Positions 46,026 through 58,724 of a stretch of DNA of 60,000 nucleotides are shown here, one piece after another. A program made the translations under genes and the position numbers. This DNA is from Membranipora membranacea (lineage: Eukaryota > Bryozoa > Gymnolaemata > Cheilostomatida > Membraniporidae). Location: NCBI GenBank assembly GCA_914767715.1, contig OU612067.1:2916001-2976000 (forward strand), written 5' to 3'. Under the pieces are notes generated by a model. It did not search any database. It was not told the DNA's origin and saw only the letters and a program-made list of their open reading frames with translations. The stretch's first letter is position 1. Every line of letters starts with the position of its first letter.

Positions 46026-46080
46026 TCCTTTTATATACCCAACTACAGATTGTAGAAAAGCTGACTCCTTATTGGATAGA
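46026..46080 (-). promoter_or_regulatory. TATA and CCAAT boxes of secreted paralogue 1
   Basis: On the minus strand TATATAAAAGG (46028-46038) lies about 100 bases upstream of the start codon, and ATCCAATAAGG (46065-46075) about 30 bases further up. The CCAATAAGG motif also precedes paralogue 2 at a similar distance (about 58805-58815). Confidence 0.5.
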
Positions 46081-46162
46081 TCAGCTGCATAGCTTAGAAT
46101 TAGAAATAAATGTATAGAGTGTTGAAACGCTCAAGAAGCCTTTTTAAATGTAATCACAGAGC

Positions 46163-47266
46163 ATAAACATATAAATACTCTAGACTGGAAACTACTGGCT
46201 TAGAGCGTCCTCTTTAATTCGGTGACAATCACTGCGCTATTTAGTTTTTCACTGTAGCGCTTGGGCCAGAATAGGAGTTATGTCCCCATACATGTAATGT
46301 AAGAATAAAACATCCTCTTCTCTGATCTCTAAATATGACTACTAAAACGAGGTACACACGGTGAATTTTATAGAACATATAGTAATAAAGTATAAAATTT
46401 GATCAGTATATCGTGCAATCAATTATTGTCCGTGCAATAACAACTTATGTTATGGCTGCTTCAGGCCTGAAGCATTTGTATGAAAAATGATGCATTGACT
46501 ATTGTAAATAGGTTTGGCTCAGCATTTTCACCTAATTAACTGCATCTGATCTTTCCAACTGTCAGACATGTAACCGTAAGATGGATAAAACTGATGGTCC
46601 TTGAGTATGGTTGAATTTCAAATGTACTTTGTCAACTAAAGGCTTAAAATCTGAGGTCAGAGTCTTTGCTTTTCATATCAATTCGGTGATTTTGCACGAT
46701 AATATTGTTGGAGATTAGCTACTTCTGGATCAATCTTTCTGACATTTTAAACTAGTATGAGCTAGAAATTTTGGTCTTAGATTGACATGGTATTTCTACA
46801 CACCTCCCTGATACACATGTATCAATCTGTGTAAAAATCAACAATTAATGCTAAGCAGTGGAATCTTTCAATAGCGTTGAGGGTTTTTAATCTCACATAT
46901 GACCTGGATGTCTATTGTTTCCACAACATTTGGTGGGTATTCCTCCTGAGACTTCATTTTTGAAGAAGATTAACTGGCAGAACAACATGTCTCATCATCG
47001 CACAGGAAATAAGATTTGATACAATACCGCGATACCGCGATTGTTGGAAGTATCTGCTGGCTTGCGACAGGACATGAATAAAATATCTGATAGGGATAAG
47101 AAATTGAACTATTATCATGGATGATTTAAATGTTGCCCAGACTGGCCCAATCAATCCAAAGAAAAACTTTAAAGACCATCAAAAATTAAGCAAGAATCTT
47201 ATCGATTCTCACTGTTCATGGTTCAATTAACCAGTAGTCTCCAGTCTAGAGTATTTATATGTTTAT
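46163..47266. mobile_element. ~1.1-kb sequence bounded by 36-bp inverted repeats
   Basis: ATAAACATATAAATACTCTA... at 46163-46198 is the inverted counterpart of 47231-47266, with a single mismatch over 36 bases. No transposase frame inside. A clear target duplication was not found, so a non-autonomous transposon is the likely but unproven reading. Confidence 0.5.
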
Positions 47267-49490
47267 GAGATTACCACACAGAATGGAAACTTTTATTGAA
47301 TTTTAAATTTCGCATATTAAGTATTCACGAAAATATCCAAAATATTACTTGCCTAATCAAATTATAGGGTGTTTGCAAAGTTACCTATGATTTTATACAT
47401 TGTGGGCTTACAAAATCGATATTCACTAATGATTCACTAGTAAGTTTTCCTATTCGTGGCCAGGTCGCTAAATTTAAATCAGTGAATATTTTCATCCTAT
47501 AGTATAGGGTATTGTAGATATGGGTATAGGGTGCGAATTGCAAATTATGAGTACCAGCAGCTGGACTCTAATGGCTCTCTGTGGATTCTGTTTAATACAT
47601 TAGGAAGTCGCAGACAGAAGAAAAACCTTCCGACTTTCCTACCTTAGAAAATTTGAATCAGATAAAGCCGCACTCATGTTGCAGTCTTAAGTCCCTGGAA
47701 GATTTTGTTGATTTTGGCTCAGTATAGATGTGTAAATGCTATGATATCTCAGAGAATTAAAGAAACTGTCTTGTTGAATGACTAAGGATCAGATTATCTA
47801 ATGATATGGGCATTTAACATTTATCTGCACTGGAATTGTATAACACAATAAAAGAAAAAGAAGGATTATGCATAGAAAATTAGACAAAGGATAAACACGA
47901 TTCTCGAGGTTGGTACCAAATATATCCAGGGCCTTTTGCTGTGTATTACTCGTCAATCTGATTCAATAACACCTTTATAAGCCACAGTATGTGAATGATC
48001 AATAAGTCATCATTGATCTTTGCAGACACCTCATAAACAATGGCACCTGGCAGAGTTCCCTGAATTCCTTACTTCCAATTGTGGTTTAATTAAAGTGTCA
48101 GATATGTTAAAAATATCCTTAAATGTGCTCTCATCCTGTCATTGTTCTTTAAAAATCGGTCTTTGATAGTGCTATATGAACTGAAAATATCCCATACCAG
48201 CAAAAGAATTTGCCCGGCGATTCATATTTTTAACCAACGTATTATCTTTTATTGTTCTGCATTTTGCCTCATAGAAATTGTTGTACATGTGTCAAGTAGA
48301 CTGTGCGTCAGTCCTGCCACGCCACACTGTCTCACACCATCAATCCGATCAGGAACTCATTTTCACTGTGTTCCATGATGAAGGTTGTCCACCATAGTTT
48401 AGTTCACAACAGTGAAACAACCAGCAATTATCCACAAAACTTGTATCGGTGCATCAAAAATAGACAGGAGTTTTAACTGGCTATTAGCATTGGCGCAGTA
48501 ACCCACATAGGGAGCAACGCTTCTAGATCAAGTCTACTTAGTTTATAATAATTGTTTATGATCTAGATAGATTAAACTTTTTGTAATCAAGTTTTAGTCA
48601 TGACATGTCAATACAAGACGGATATCTAAAAGAAACTCCTAATAGAACCCTCAAACAATTGTCTAGCATTCTCAATGTGAACGACAGATATTGTTGACTG
48701 AACTATAGTCCAGTGGTCACTATGAATTAATATTAATGTTCTCACATACTATGACCTATTGACCCATATCCATTATTATGTTCATATAGAACTGGGTCTC
48801 TCGATATATTTTCTTCTATTTGAAACCACCGAATATTTGGAGAGGGGGCAAACTGTGCAGCACATGATAGCTGAGAGTATTCTTGTCGTTGATTTTTGTT
48901 CTCTGGCCACTTTATGCTGTAATACATGTTATCAGAGCCAACAGCCTTTTGATCACTTTTACTGAAGGTATCCATGGACATTGAAGGGATTTCATATTCT
49001 ATATGAAATAATTCCAAGTGGGCGGACAGATTTCCCGAATTTTGATGCTGTACAATGCCCAAAAACTGCTAACTTTAGGGGTTACAGACATTTTGTTCAG
49101 ACAAACTCAGGAAAATAGTATAATATACAGGTTCATAATGGTTAATCGCAGAGCCTTCATACCTTCAAACTATTGGGGCATGTCTATTAGGCGAAACATG
49201 TCTATTGAGTGAAACACTTTTACTTTGTACTTAATTACTAACATAGGATGATCTTCAAATCTTTGAAATTTCATAACGAATGGTTTATTTGCTGTTTGAG
49301 TTTTACATATCAAAGTTGCCATTTCTCAATAAAACGTCCACTCCAGTTACTAGGTTTATTGTGTTGAATCTCGTTTATGAATGTCATATACTATTCAAGA
49401 ATTCTAAATCATTGATTTTCTGCACATTTTACAGCAGTATTGTTAGCTTTATTAAAGGACATTCTGTTGTTTTTGGCATTAGATAGAGAT
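47267..49490. other. intergenic, no gene seen
   Basis: Unassigned AT-rich sequence. 48274-48320 resembles segments at 55560 and 59641 (see repeats). Confidence 0.35.
48274..48320 (+). repeat. short copy of a duplicated non-coding segment
   Basis: GAAATTGTTGTACATGTGTCA... with GTCAGTCCTG matches, with changes, AAATTGTCGTTCACATCATG and GTCAATCCTGTC of the longer copies at 55560 and 59641. Confidence 0.4.
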
Positions 49491-49499
49491 GTTGCAAGC

Positions 49500-50915
49500 A
49501 GATTTAATTGGTTTTTAAAAGGGGTTGACTCCTGCGATATTTTAAAGGTTTTTATCCAGCAAAAAAAGCCACTGGACTCGACAAAACTCTAATGAGAGCT
49601 CTAATTGAAAATATACTAATGTTTTGACCAAAATAGTGCATTATGATAAATCTAGTGATTAATTCATCCATTTTCCTGACTGTCTAAAAACAGCCCTGGT
49701 AAAGCCTCTTTTCTAAAAGGGGGACAAACTGCAGTGAACAAATTATCAGCCAATTTCTGTTTTAAGTGCTTTATCAAAGACGGTAGAGAAAGTTCTATCA
49801 GCTCAAATTCGTAATCACTTGGGAACAATGTCACTTTTAACTGATCTTCAGTTTGGTGTTAGATCTCAAAGGAGCGCTACTGGCGCTATCAGTAAAATTA
49901 TGGCATAAATTCCCTCTTACTTTAATATAAGCTCAATTCTTCAAGGAGATTTTTAGTCCTTTCCGAAGCATTTGACACTATAAACCACACAAGTTTACTC
50001 AAAATTTAGAATTTTTTATTTTTTCAATGTCTGCCCAGTGAGTCTCATATATCCAATTATTTAAAAAGACAGAAAGCAATATGTGTGTATTGGTAAAAAC
50101 TCATCTGAGACCAAAACAGTAAACATTAGAGTACCGCAGGGCTCAGTTCTAAGGCCTCTTTTATTTCTAGATTATATAAATGATCTTATTGAATCAGCTC
50201 CTGCTCAAAGTTATATAGTTATATAGTTTTATTTGCAGATGACATCGGAATTTTTAGCAAAGACCCTGAACTTTTGAAAAAAGCAACATCAATAAAGTAT
50301 ATGAATGGTGCATTACAAAAGGGCTTGTCATAAATTATGACAAAACACATTATGTTTTATTTCCATTTCCATGGGTAGTTCTCTTTTAGATCAAAAATAT
50401 GGAACTATATTTGTAGGACTCATATTAGATAGTAAGATCAATTTCAAAACGCATATCAAGCTTTGAGCAAACAAACTTAACCTACTAAACTTGAGGATGC
50501 TGAGAGCTGTACGCCCTTACTTTGACACCAGAGTTTTGGTAGATCTGTATAACACTTTCTTTTATCCTCACTTGATATATGGCATTGAGTTAAGGGGTCA
50601 TACTTCTGAAACATCCCTGAAACCAATCATTATTTTGCAATAAACAGCCTTGCGAGTTATTGGTTAAAATTAGACCAGGTTTACTTGTTTCCTCCCATTT
50701 AAAGCCATTAAAAATTATTCCACTCGCAATGCTATTTGAATTTCAATAGTTAAAATTACTTTAAAATAAAAATGAAAAACATTAAATTTTAAATCAAAAC
50801 TCTGATAATCGATATGTTACAAGATTTAAAACAATTTTGAAACCTTCTAAATCCACCAACATTTGGGCTGAGAGGTCTCTGTTGTGCAGTGGAATTTAAC
50901 TGTACAACATATATG
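49500..50915 (+). pseudogene. decayed LINE reverse transcriptase ORF
   Basis: Across many stops and frameshifts the plus strand shows reverse transcriptase landmarks in order: VLSALSKTVEKVLSAQIRNH, LTDLQFGVRSQRSATGAI, VNIRVPQGSVL, an ADDI catalytic-box remnant near 50237, NLRMLRAVRPYFDTRVL, and a C-terminal RYVTRFKTILKPSKSTNIW. This is the body of a CR1/Jockey-like LINE, clearly non-functional. Confidence 0.75.
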
Positions 50916-51285
50916 GGAGCTTCGACAGGGTTTTGATCCGATCCCATGAATGGTCTGGCGGAGGGTCTGTGGGCCCATGGTGGACGGTGAGGGGCGGCTA
51001 TACCCTTGCCTTTGCTCATTAGTTGGTCCTGGTACCTTTTGTCAGGAAAGTGGGACAGCTGTCACTCTAGTCCCTGGACTATCTACATGTTCCCCTGTTT
51101 TCTCTATATTATTTTATCTCTTTCCATTACAGGCTTTCTTTAATATCCGTCCTTTCAGAAGAGTAAAAAAAAAAAATTAAGTATGAGTGAAGTGGATGGT
51201 CATTGTTGTATGATACTGTTGTTGCAGTAAAATCAAGGAAGCTGGTCACTGTAGGCAGCAATAATTTGTCAAGTCTGTCAATCAG
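50916..51285. other. probable LINE 3' flank, no gene seen
   Basis: Follows the LINE pseudogene; GC is raised near 50950-51010 and a poly-A-like tract (12 A's) lies at about 51165-51177, which could be the LINE 3' tail. Confidence 0.35.
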
Positions 51286-51605
51286 GGGGGTCTCTCAATT
51301 AGAAAGAGCGATGCTTTACTAAAGCAAGTTATCACTATCACATCGCTCAAAATTATCACTCACTTGGTCTTTCAATTAGAAAGAGCGATGCTTTACTAAA
51401 GCAATTTATCACTATCACATCGCTCAAAATTATCACTTACTTGGTCTTTCAATTAGACAAAAACGCTCCCAAATCGCTCACTCAGAATGTATATAGTTCC
51501 CTCAAGTGACTGAGCAATCTGAAAGCGAGAGCCTAGCAGGTATTGCTCACTAAGTGAGTGAGCGATCAGATTGCGATTTTGGCTGTTTCTAATTGAAAAA
51601 CCCCT
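51286..51605. mobile_element. miniature inverted-repeat element with internal 77-bp duplication
   Basis: The ends GGGGTCTCTCAATTAGAAA and TTTCTAATTGAAAAACCCC are imperfect inverted repeats of about 19 bases. Inside, a 77-base block beginning AGAAAGAGCGATGC is duplicated in tandem (51301 and 51378). GAGCGAT/ATCGCTC motifs recur in both orientations. A partial copy lies at 45338-45480. No coding capacity. Confidence 0.65.
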
Positions 51606-51899
51606 CTGGTTCTGTTATGCAGTTGCAGTGCATTTTATTTGTATGAGTGTGACTATTCCTGAATGCGTAAGCATATTGTACTGTACTGAAAAGGCATAGA
51701 CTTTGACAGATATAATGTTTGCTTTTTCTAATGGTTTTGACAGCTTGATATTAATGTTTATTTAAAAAGACAAAATGTTAAAAACCTGAAATTGATACCA
51801 AGATGCTCCTGAATTTAAAGAAATTCAGAAGGTTCAAGGCCTTAACTGGTCAGGTTGTATGTTATATTATCTATCTGTTTTTAGCTTTTTTATCGAGCT

Positions 51900-52165
51900 A
51901 TATATGCCAATGTAAAGTAAGTCGGACGGTGTCATAGATTTAGCTACTTCTGTAATCTGCAAACAGAGTCCATTAGTCTATCACCAATCATACTGCTGGC
52001 CCTGCTCTTATGGCATTAGATGAGTCTATGCTGCGCAATCCTTACACAACCGGTATACCTTCTAGAAAGGGAAGGCCTCTTAATTTCAGTCATCGGTGGG
52101 ACTCGAACCCACGACCATTTACATGACCTGACCGGGATACCAATGCTCACTACTTCATTTGACCA
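51900..52165 (-). repeat. tRNA-derived SINE-like sequence
   Basis: Minus strand contains a perfect tRNA T-arm, GTGGGTTCGAGTCCCAC (52097-52113 on the plus strand), with GTGAGCATTGGTATCCCGG upstream in place of the D-arm. The rest does not fold as a canonical tRNA that I can verify, so a SINE or tRNA pseudogene is more likely than a working gene. Confidence 0.5.
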
Positions 52166-53329
52166 CAAAACTTGATCTTTTGATCCTGGATTTTACTGGT
52201 AACCTTGATTGTCCTGTATCCAACCTGAGCTCCCCGATTATTTTACTGAAGATTGACAATTATTGTTTTATGAAGAAAAGATTTGGTCAGCTACAAAGCA
52301 GAAATGCCAGATGTACTTTTTTTTGTATCATTGGAATCATCATAATACTGTGAGAAGCAATATAGGGATCTAGTGTGCACCACACCTGCAAAAAATAATT
52401 TAAATTGTGATTTAAAAAAAAATTAATGGGTCTTGATGGGGTCTTCCCGAGGTTTATCTCCCCGGCAGAATGCGGAATCAACAGAGCCGAGGGAATGAGG
52501 CGTATGCAACAAAAAAAGAGATATTTCATGTATAAATGACTTTTACTATTAGATCACTTGAGATTGGATATAATTTCTAAGTTACTGCCTCAACAGCAGA
52601 GTTGGAGCCTTTGGTTGAAGGACAACTTCAAAATCAATCAATCAAATCATTTTTTATAGGATTCATAAAAATTCAGAGAACTTGTCAGGATCTTGAGGAC
52701 CTACGAGCTTGTACAACTTTTCGAGCTCTTCAAAATGATATATGCTGACCCTACACTTGTCATTTCTGCTTGAATGAAACCTGAAGAGAAGAGTTCTCAA
52801 GCTCGGGTCACAGTTCATTATACACACTGGATGCCAGAAAAGTAGGGCAAAAACCTAGCGTCCAATCTCATGATGGGAATTTTAGTCACACAACTACCAA
52901 TGATGAGCGGTTATTGATTATGCATGCCATGCACAAGGATGTGGTGGCTTTCATGGTGTGCAATATATTCCCACTCTATTACTAATTAAGGCCCATCTCA
53001 TGACAGAGATTATCATGGTTATGCACCTTCTTCAGGTTAATTCAATGCCACTAGGAACTTCCTAGTAGAAGTGTCAGGAACCATAGCTTGTTTATTCTCT
53101 CATCACATTTAAAACCCAAACAGAAGTACATTACATTACAGAAAAGGGTGGTAACTGAGAAGACAAACATTGCCATCCCAAAGAGTTACATGAGCAGAGC
53201 AGGAAATAATCAAGGAGCATGAACCCCAATAGCAAAGCTAAGAATATCCTCTTGTCTGTTGAAGGCTGAGATACGGATGTCTCAGCAAAATCAGACCAAC
53301 GACGATATAAACAATCTGCATGCAAGGAG
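52166..53329. other. intergenic, no gene seen
   Basis: No supported exon, RNA or transposon ends recognised. Confidence 0.35.
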
Positions 53330-53910
53330 CAAGTGCTAGTGGAAAATGTCTGGTCATTAACTGAGAAGACTGAATCAACTATCCCCACCAGATACTTTTA
53401 TCTAGATGACCGCGGACTGGAACCATCTAATTTCTGTTATAAATTAAATATTTACTATCTTTCTATTGCTGGCGATGTAACAATTGAGTTCCGGAAAATT
53501 CCAACATTGGAGAAGCCCCTAGCCTGTGTTAGAGATGAGCGGAATTAAAAAAAGCAGCTGCAGGCTATCAATACCATTAAGGCCACTCATTTGGATGATT
53601 CGGTGACATATTGCAATGCACATATGCTCAAAAAACAATAACAAAATATGTTACAATCACATCTAAACTCCGACAAATTTCCCATCATTTGGAAACAAGC
53701 TGAAATTAAGCCACTAGCAAAAACATCAGATCCTTAAAGTTGCATGGCCTATCGACCAATTTCGCTCCTATACCTTCTTTGCTAAATCAAGGAGTTGCGC
53801 ATCAAAAAAGAACTAGCCTAATTCACACCTTGTGACATACATCAGTATGCATATACAAACAGCGTCGGTACAATTATTGATGCTTTAGTACTATCATCAA
53901 ATATAAGCGT
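53330..53910 (+). pseudogene. decayed LINE ORF2 fragment
   Basis: From about 53550 the frames give FPIIWKQAEIKPLAKTSDP, then YRPISLL, and later QYAYTNSVGTIIDALVL. This is the order W-K-x-A-x-I-x-P-L-x-K, Y-R-P-I-S-L-L, Q-x-A/G-F/Y that opens the reverse transcriptase domain of non-LTR elements. Several stops interrupt it. The preceding open stretch (53333-53548) may be the linker before it. Confidence 0.6.
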
Positions 53911-55559
53911 TTCCACATGGCGAAATCCTAAGGCCAGCACCGTGGAATGTCAATGTTGTCTGATAATACCACAAACTACAATGTGACACTCAGCTCACCA
54001 ACACCATATCACAGATCAACAACCACCTTACATTCACATCAAATACCAGATCTTTGATAGATATAACTAGATCTGCAAGATACGAGCTGCTTATGTTCAT
54101 GTGTTACAGAGTACATACCCAAATGCTTGTCAAATACTACCAGGCTAGAATAGAGCTTTTCTTACATATTCTGTTCCTACAAGGTACAGGTACCTACTGC
54201 AGTACAGGAAAGACCTCATCAAAAGGCATTAAAGTTTAAATAAACAGTAAAACTTGCAACCTGTAGGCCTACTACAATAGGCAAGTTGGATTGTCAAAAA
54301 GTTAGTCAGCTTCCCTCAGTCGTGTTCTAATTCCTTTACATTTTAGCTGACATGCTCCAGATTGCTTTCCATTTAACTACTTGCAAATATCGATCTGTTA
54401 CAGGGCATTACAGCACTCCTCACGCATCCGAACAGCCCTTGGCCCTACCAGTTTATGACCTATAGGTACATCCATCGGTGCAAATATCACCCAACAACAG
54501 TTGCAGTCAGCTAGAAACATTGTTATGAGGCCTTCCCTAGATTGACCCTTCTCACGGTGGGCAGCATGATACAGCCTTGTATGTTGATGAGCTCATTATT
54601 CTTTATATTCTAACCGTCAAAGAACTTTGAAACTTTTAGTTATGTGACATGATTGGTGACTTAATATCTCCACAATACTGCATGAAATGCTATGCGATAT
54701 CTTGAAGCCAAATCAGCTCAGGGAGTGTTTTTTTCTATTGCATCATCTTTTCATCGTAATTACCATTGGAGGGGAGCAACTCTGAATGCAGGCAAGTATC
54801 TGGTTTACCGCCAGGTGTTCTCGGGACTGCATGCAAACGAAGAGAATTCTGGGTCAGTAATACCAGCTTTGCAGTCAGGGCAACCAATATCACCTGTACT
54901 TAGGGATGTGGTATGTGATAAGTTTCCCTCATTAGGAAACAGAAATGAAATGCTGTTGAAGTTCAAGCTCAAGAATAAGTATCAAGTATAATAAGACAAT
55001 AGAAAAAAAAGAAAAGTTATGCATTGAACTATGAGTTGTCTCTCACTGCATTACAAAGTGCAACACTAAGGATCTAGTTGATGTGAAGTTCAATAGGAAC
55101 GATCTCATAGTGATATTTTGACGTTTGAATGAAAGCTTATGATCCATGATACAGGGAGACTAGCATCTCGGAACTAACAATGGTGTTGGCTGTGTGATTA
55201 GCGAGGCTCAGTGGTCTAAACCATGTGAAATCTTTTCTGAATGTTCCTAACAAGGTGATAATGGCTTCCTTGATTGTTTTATGATCTGAAAGTTTCAGTT
55301 CTCCTCAACCAACCACATTTAGTAAATGACAATGATACATCCAAAAATCATAGAGCTTCGCATAGCAGATGTTGATGTAAATAAACTCTGAATATTAGTG
55401 TCATATTTATATGTGACTATAACAGCTAGCATTCTCTTTATCAGTGGTTACAATATGTTATCAAACTGTGACAAGTCACACAATTTTATAACAAAGTCAA
55501 ACCATAGCAGCAAAGAAACGAATGCAATAAAATATAATTGTGACCTTTCCACCTCTCAT
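53911..55559. other. intergenic, no gene seen
   Basis: A 99-codon open stretch at 54692-54991 contains SGQPISPVLRDVVCDKF, faintly like exon 5 of the collagen-like genes, but is not convincing (see rejected items). Nothing else recognised. Confidence 0.35.
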
Positions 55560-55760
55560 CAAATTGTCGTTTACTTCATATGTCAAATCGGCTCTACGTC
55601 AATCCTGTCACTCTGTGTAATTATTTGTCATTGTCTGACAATCATAATCTGATTTATATTGTGTTTGTGATTGGATATTTATTCCCCTCATCTGTTCTCC
55701 TCAAAAGCAGCTGTGCAAAAGTTAAAACATTCTTCATTGTATGCAGCTGCTTTATTAATG
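55560..55760 (+). repeat. duplicated non-coding segment, copy ii
   Basis: Aligns over about 200 bases with 59641-59830: CAAATTGTCGTT, ACGTCAATCCTGTC, CTGTGTAATTATTTGT and further GCAGCTGTG. The copies are in the same orientation. Confidence 0.6.
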
Positions 55761-56668
55761 TTTTGACATCAACAAATGTTTTTAACTGGTTTTCATGTAC
55801 TGTCATGGTGAATACTTCAGTCCCCAAACCTAGCTGAAAGACTGGTTACCCTACATTTCAAATGTAGAGATATGCCACCTCATGATACCCATAACATATT
55901 TTATAATAACTGAGCATTTTTAGCCCCAAACTACTATGAATGCATTGTCATGTAAATTTACAAAAGGCTTGTACCACTGGATCCAGATACAGATGTGAGA
56001 GTTTGCTTGTTGGGAACTTGTTTATACATTCTTTTATAAAGAAAAATTGAATGCGTCCATTCTGCAGAACAAAAGTATGGTGCCTATGATTTATCATAAT
56101 TCATATATTGGCATTCGGTATCCCTCAATCAGCGAACATTAAGGTACTACAAGCATATCATGGTGAAGTTGGAGATGGTATTGGGCATAAACAATAAAAG
56201 TGAAAGTGTCAGTTTCACTATGCGATGTTTTTATTACTTCTCAGGCTGAAAAACCTGTATAAAATAATGATTTGGTTCAGCTTCAGGGCCAAATTTAAGA
56301 AAGCAAGTAACTTCATGACAGACTAATACCATGATGCACCAAACAGAACCTGTGCTTTCAATGGTCAGTTTTACAATTCATCGCTACTTTTTTTTAGAAT
56401 GAGTTATTAATTTTCCAAAATGTATTCACTTTATTATGTAATTGATGCTAATTTACATCTTCAATTGAAATGGCTGAACCATTCATGCTCACGTCTAGAA
56501 TTGACCAATTGACATTTGTGAAGAAAACCATCAAATAAAAAGTTAAAATGATAAATTGATGCAAAACATGTTTATTACTTCACAGCTTATGAATCAGTAG
56601 TGTTATTGCAAAGAATTATATTTCATTGCATTCTAGCAAACATGAAACATTCAATTTACTATTCAGTT
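55761..56668. other. 3' flank of secreted paralogue 2, no gene seen
   Basis: Contains the 3' side of the minus-strand gene ending at 56669. No other exon recognised. Confidence 0.4.
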
Positions 56669-58685
56669 CTAGTAAATGAAGTCTTCCTCAGTCAACTTCT
56701 TGGTACAGACCATAGATACATGAACCCATCTGAAGAATGAAGCAGTGCTGATATGAGAGCAACTGGTTGGTGATCTCACCATATAGAGGGTTCTATCAGT
56801 GCTCCAGTGGTCCAGGAGTGAGCATGACTCCATGGTGTAACTACAAAATAGGGTATCTCACATTATAGCAGGCTAATCTGTGAAGATGTTGATGTTGTTG
56901 CCTTTTCTTTAGGAAATATTATAACATGTATTGAAAAAGTTTTACTTGCATGTATATGCTACAAATTTAAATATCAAGCAGGCCTATGTACTTCATACGA
57001 GCTGTAGGGACCAGATTTATGAATCTCTTCAACAATATACACCTGTCACATAATGTACCATATGTGATCACCCTAACAAGTACACACAGAGGAAAATGAC
57101 TTTAATTCAATATCAATAGGCATATTAGACTTAAATAAAGGTGATGTTGATTCTCAGATAGTTCTCCTACTTAACCTTTGAAAATAGTCAACTTAGCATC
57201 AAATTATAGAGTTAATTTTGCTCTTCATTAACCTTCAGTCAATATCAAAGGTAAGTTGATTACTTTGAAGTGTCAAATCACAGCTGATTGTTCTAAAAAT
57301 TAGCTGGTCATTTAAGAGTCAAAATAGTTGATCGCAAGGGTGAAGTAGGGGAACTATCTCAAAATCAAATCAACTTTTTTTTGTGTGTAGGTGAAATCCA
57401 AGGTTCCCTAACAAACTATTATATCACAACAACATGAGGACACTCACCCTTCTGGACATTTGATAGACCGTCTTGAATACAGATTCTCAGATACAATCTT
57501 GATACTTTTAGGGACAGGAGGTTGAATGCACTTAGCTAAAGCCTGTATAAATTGAATATTAAAACATAGATGATTATATATATATATAACATTATGAGTG
57601 TGTCAATCAGCCTTTGTTAGGTTGCTTTTACTCAAAAGGGATGACAGCGTGATTATTTTAAAAACTAAGGCCCCAAAAACATGATTAAGCGCAACTTCTA
57701 CATAGGTGTAGAGTACATAACAATTACTTTCCATAGACATAGAATTTGTCAAAACATGGCTGAAATATTATTTTTAAAGCTAAGCGGCTAAAGTTCTAAA
57801 GTTTCTCCTTTGCCAAAAAGAATATATTAGTTACTTGGAAAGATATCATACAAAATCAACAAGTGACATGACTTATGAATCTACTAGTTCCTGTTACTCA
57901 CCCTTGTAGCTACTGTTTCAAATGATTTATGGTATGCATTGCATTTCCGGGTGTCTTCAGAATCAAATTGGCTTCCATCACAGGTAGATTGATTCTCACA
58001 TATGCACTCACTTACATAAAATCCCTCTACCAAATCATAAAAATGTCCACATTAAGCGACATCATGCAGGCATAATACACCAGAAATCCAATGTGAAAGG
58101 AGTATTGTTTTGATTATGATGTCCGTTTATCAAACATGCAATGTCATTTTAAGGTTTTGATGCTCCTCCTTGCTACCGATTGTGCAAGATGACTTACTAC
58201 GCTCTTACCTCCACTACAACTTAACTTAACTACACTGAGTAAATAACTATTGTGTGGAAATTGACGATGAAGATCTGCATTGATTATTTATTTTGTCTCT
58301 AAAATATTTAAAGTCGTTTTCCTGAAACCTTTTAAGTATTCAAGAAGTAAAGGGAGTCACCCACTTACCTGGACAAGTTGCAACTGACAATGCATCATCT
58401 GCAATAGCAGTCTCATTTCCATACTGCCATTTAACAGTTGCAAAGCCTCTGAAAGTAATATAAATATTATCTATAAGTTTCCTTTACTGACCAGGGTTGG
58501 TCGCTTCAAAATATGACCTGAAAATTGACCATGACTTTTCGAAAACCTTCCTTCGCCATACATTTTAATCACGCGAAACAAATATAAGGTATTATTGAGA
58601 TAAAAACTGATGAGAACCAAGAATGAAAGAAACCATACCTGGCTAAGCACAGACAGAAGACAGCAAGGGCAAAGTTAACATTCAT
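56669..58685 (-). CDS. small secreted cysteine-rich protein, paralogue 2, 5 exons
   Basis: Exons in order: 58685-58639, 58448-58369, 58026-57902, 57542-57448, 56840-56669; in phase, 519 nt (172 residues). Signal peptide MNVNFALAVFCLCLA. Then GFATVKWQYGNETAIADD, EGFYVSECICENQSTCDG, RKCNAYHKSFETVATR, ALAKCIQPPVPKS, SRRSIKCPEGYTMESC, LLDHWSTDRTLYMV, and a C-terminus MVCTKKLTEEDFIY. Ten cysteines follow the signal peptide, and their order matches paralogue 1; the last exon is the most divergent. No transmembrane segment. Probably an extracellular, disulphide-bonded protein of unknown role. The tandem arrangement with paralogue 1 (same strand, 12 kb apart) shows local duplication followed by transposon insertion between copies. 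Confidence 0.85.
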
Positions 58686-58724
58686 GATTACGTTCTTCAC
58701 AAATAAATGGTGATGCCAGCTCAC

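Noticed and set aside
50950-51180. 76-codon plus-strand frame after the LINE pseudogene
   Set aside because: Lies in the probable LINE 3' UTR next to a poly-A tract; composition is not protein-like.
52097-52113. Functional tRNA gene on the minus strand
   Set aside because: Only the T-arm is perfect; acceptor and anticodon arms cannot be formed convincingly, so it is called SINE-like.
54692-54991. 99-codon frame with SGQPISPVLRDVVCDKF, faintly like exon 5 of the collagen-like genes
   Set aside because: The similarity is about a dozen residues, flanking cysteines and the WG-x3-CP motif are absent, and there is no matching splice phase. Possibly a very decayed exon, not annotatable.
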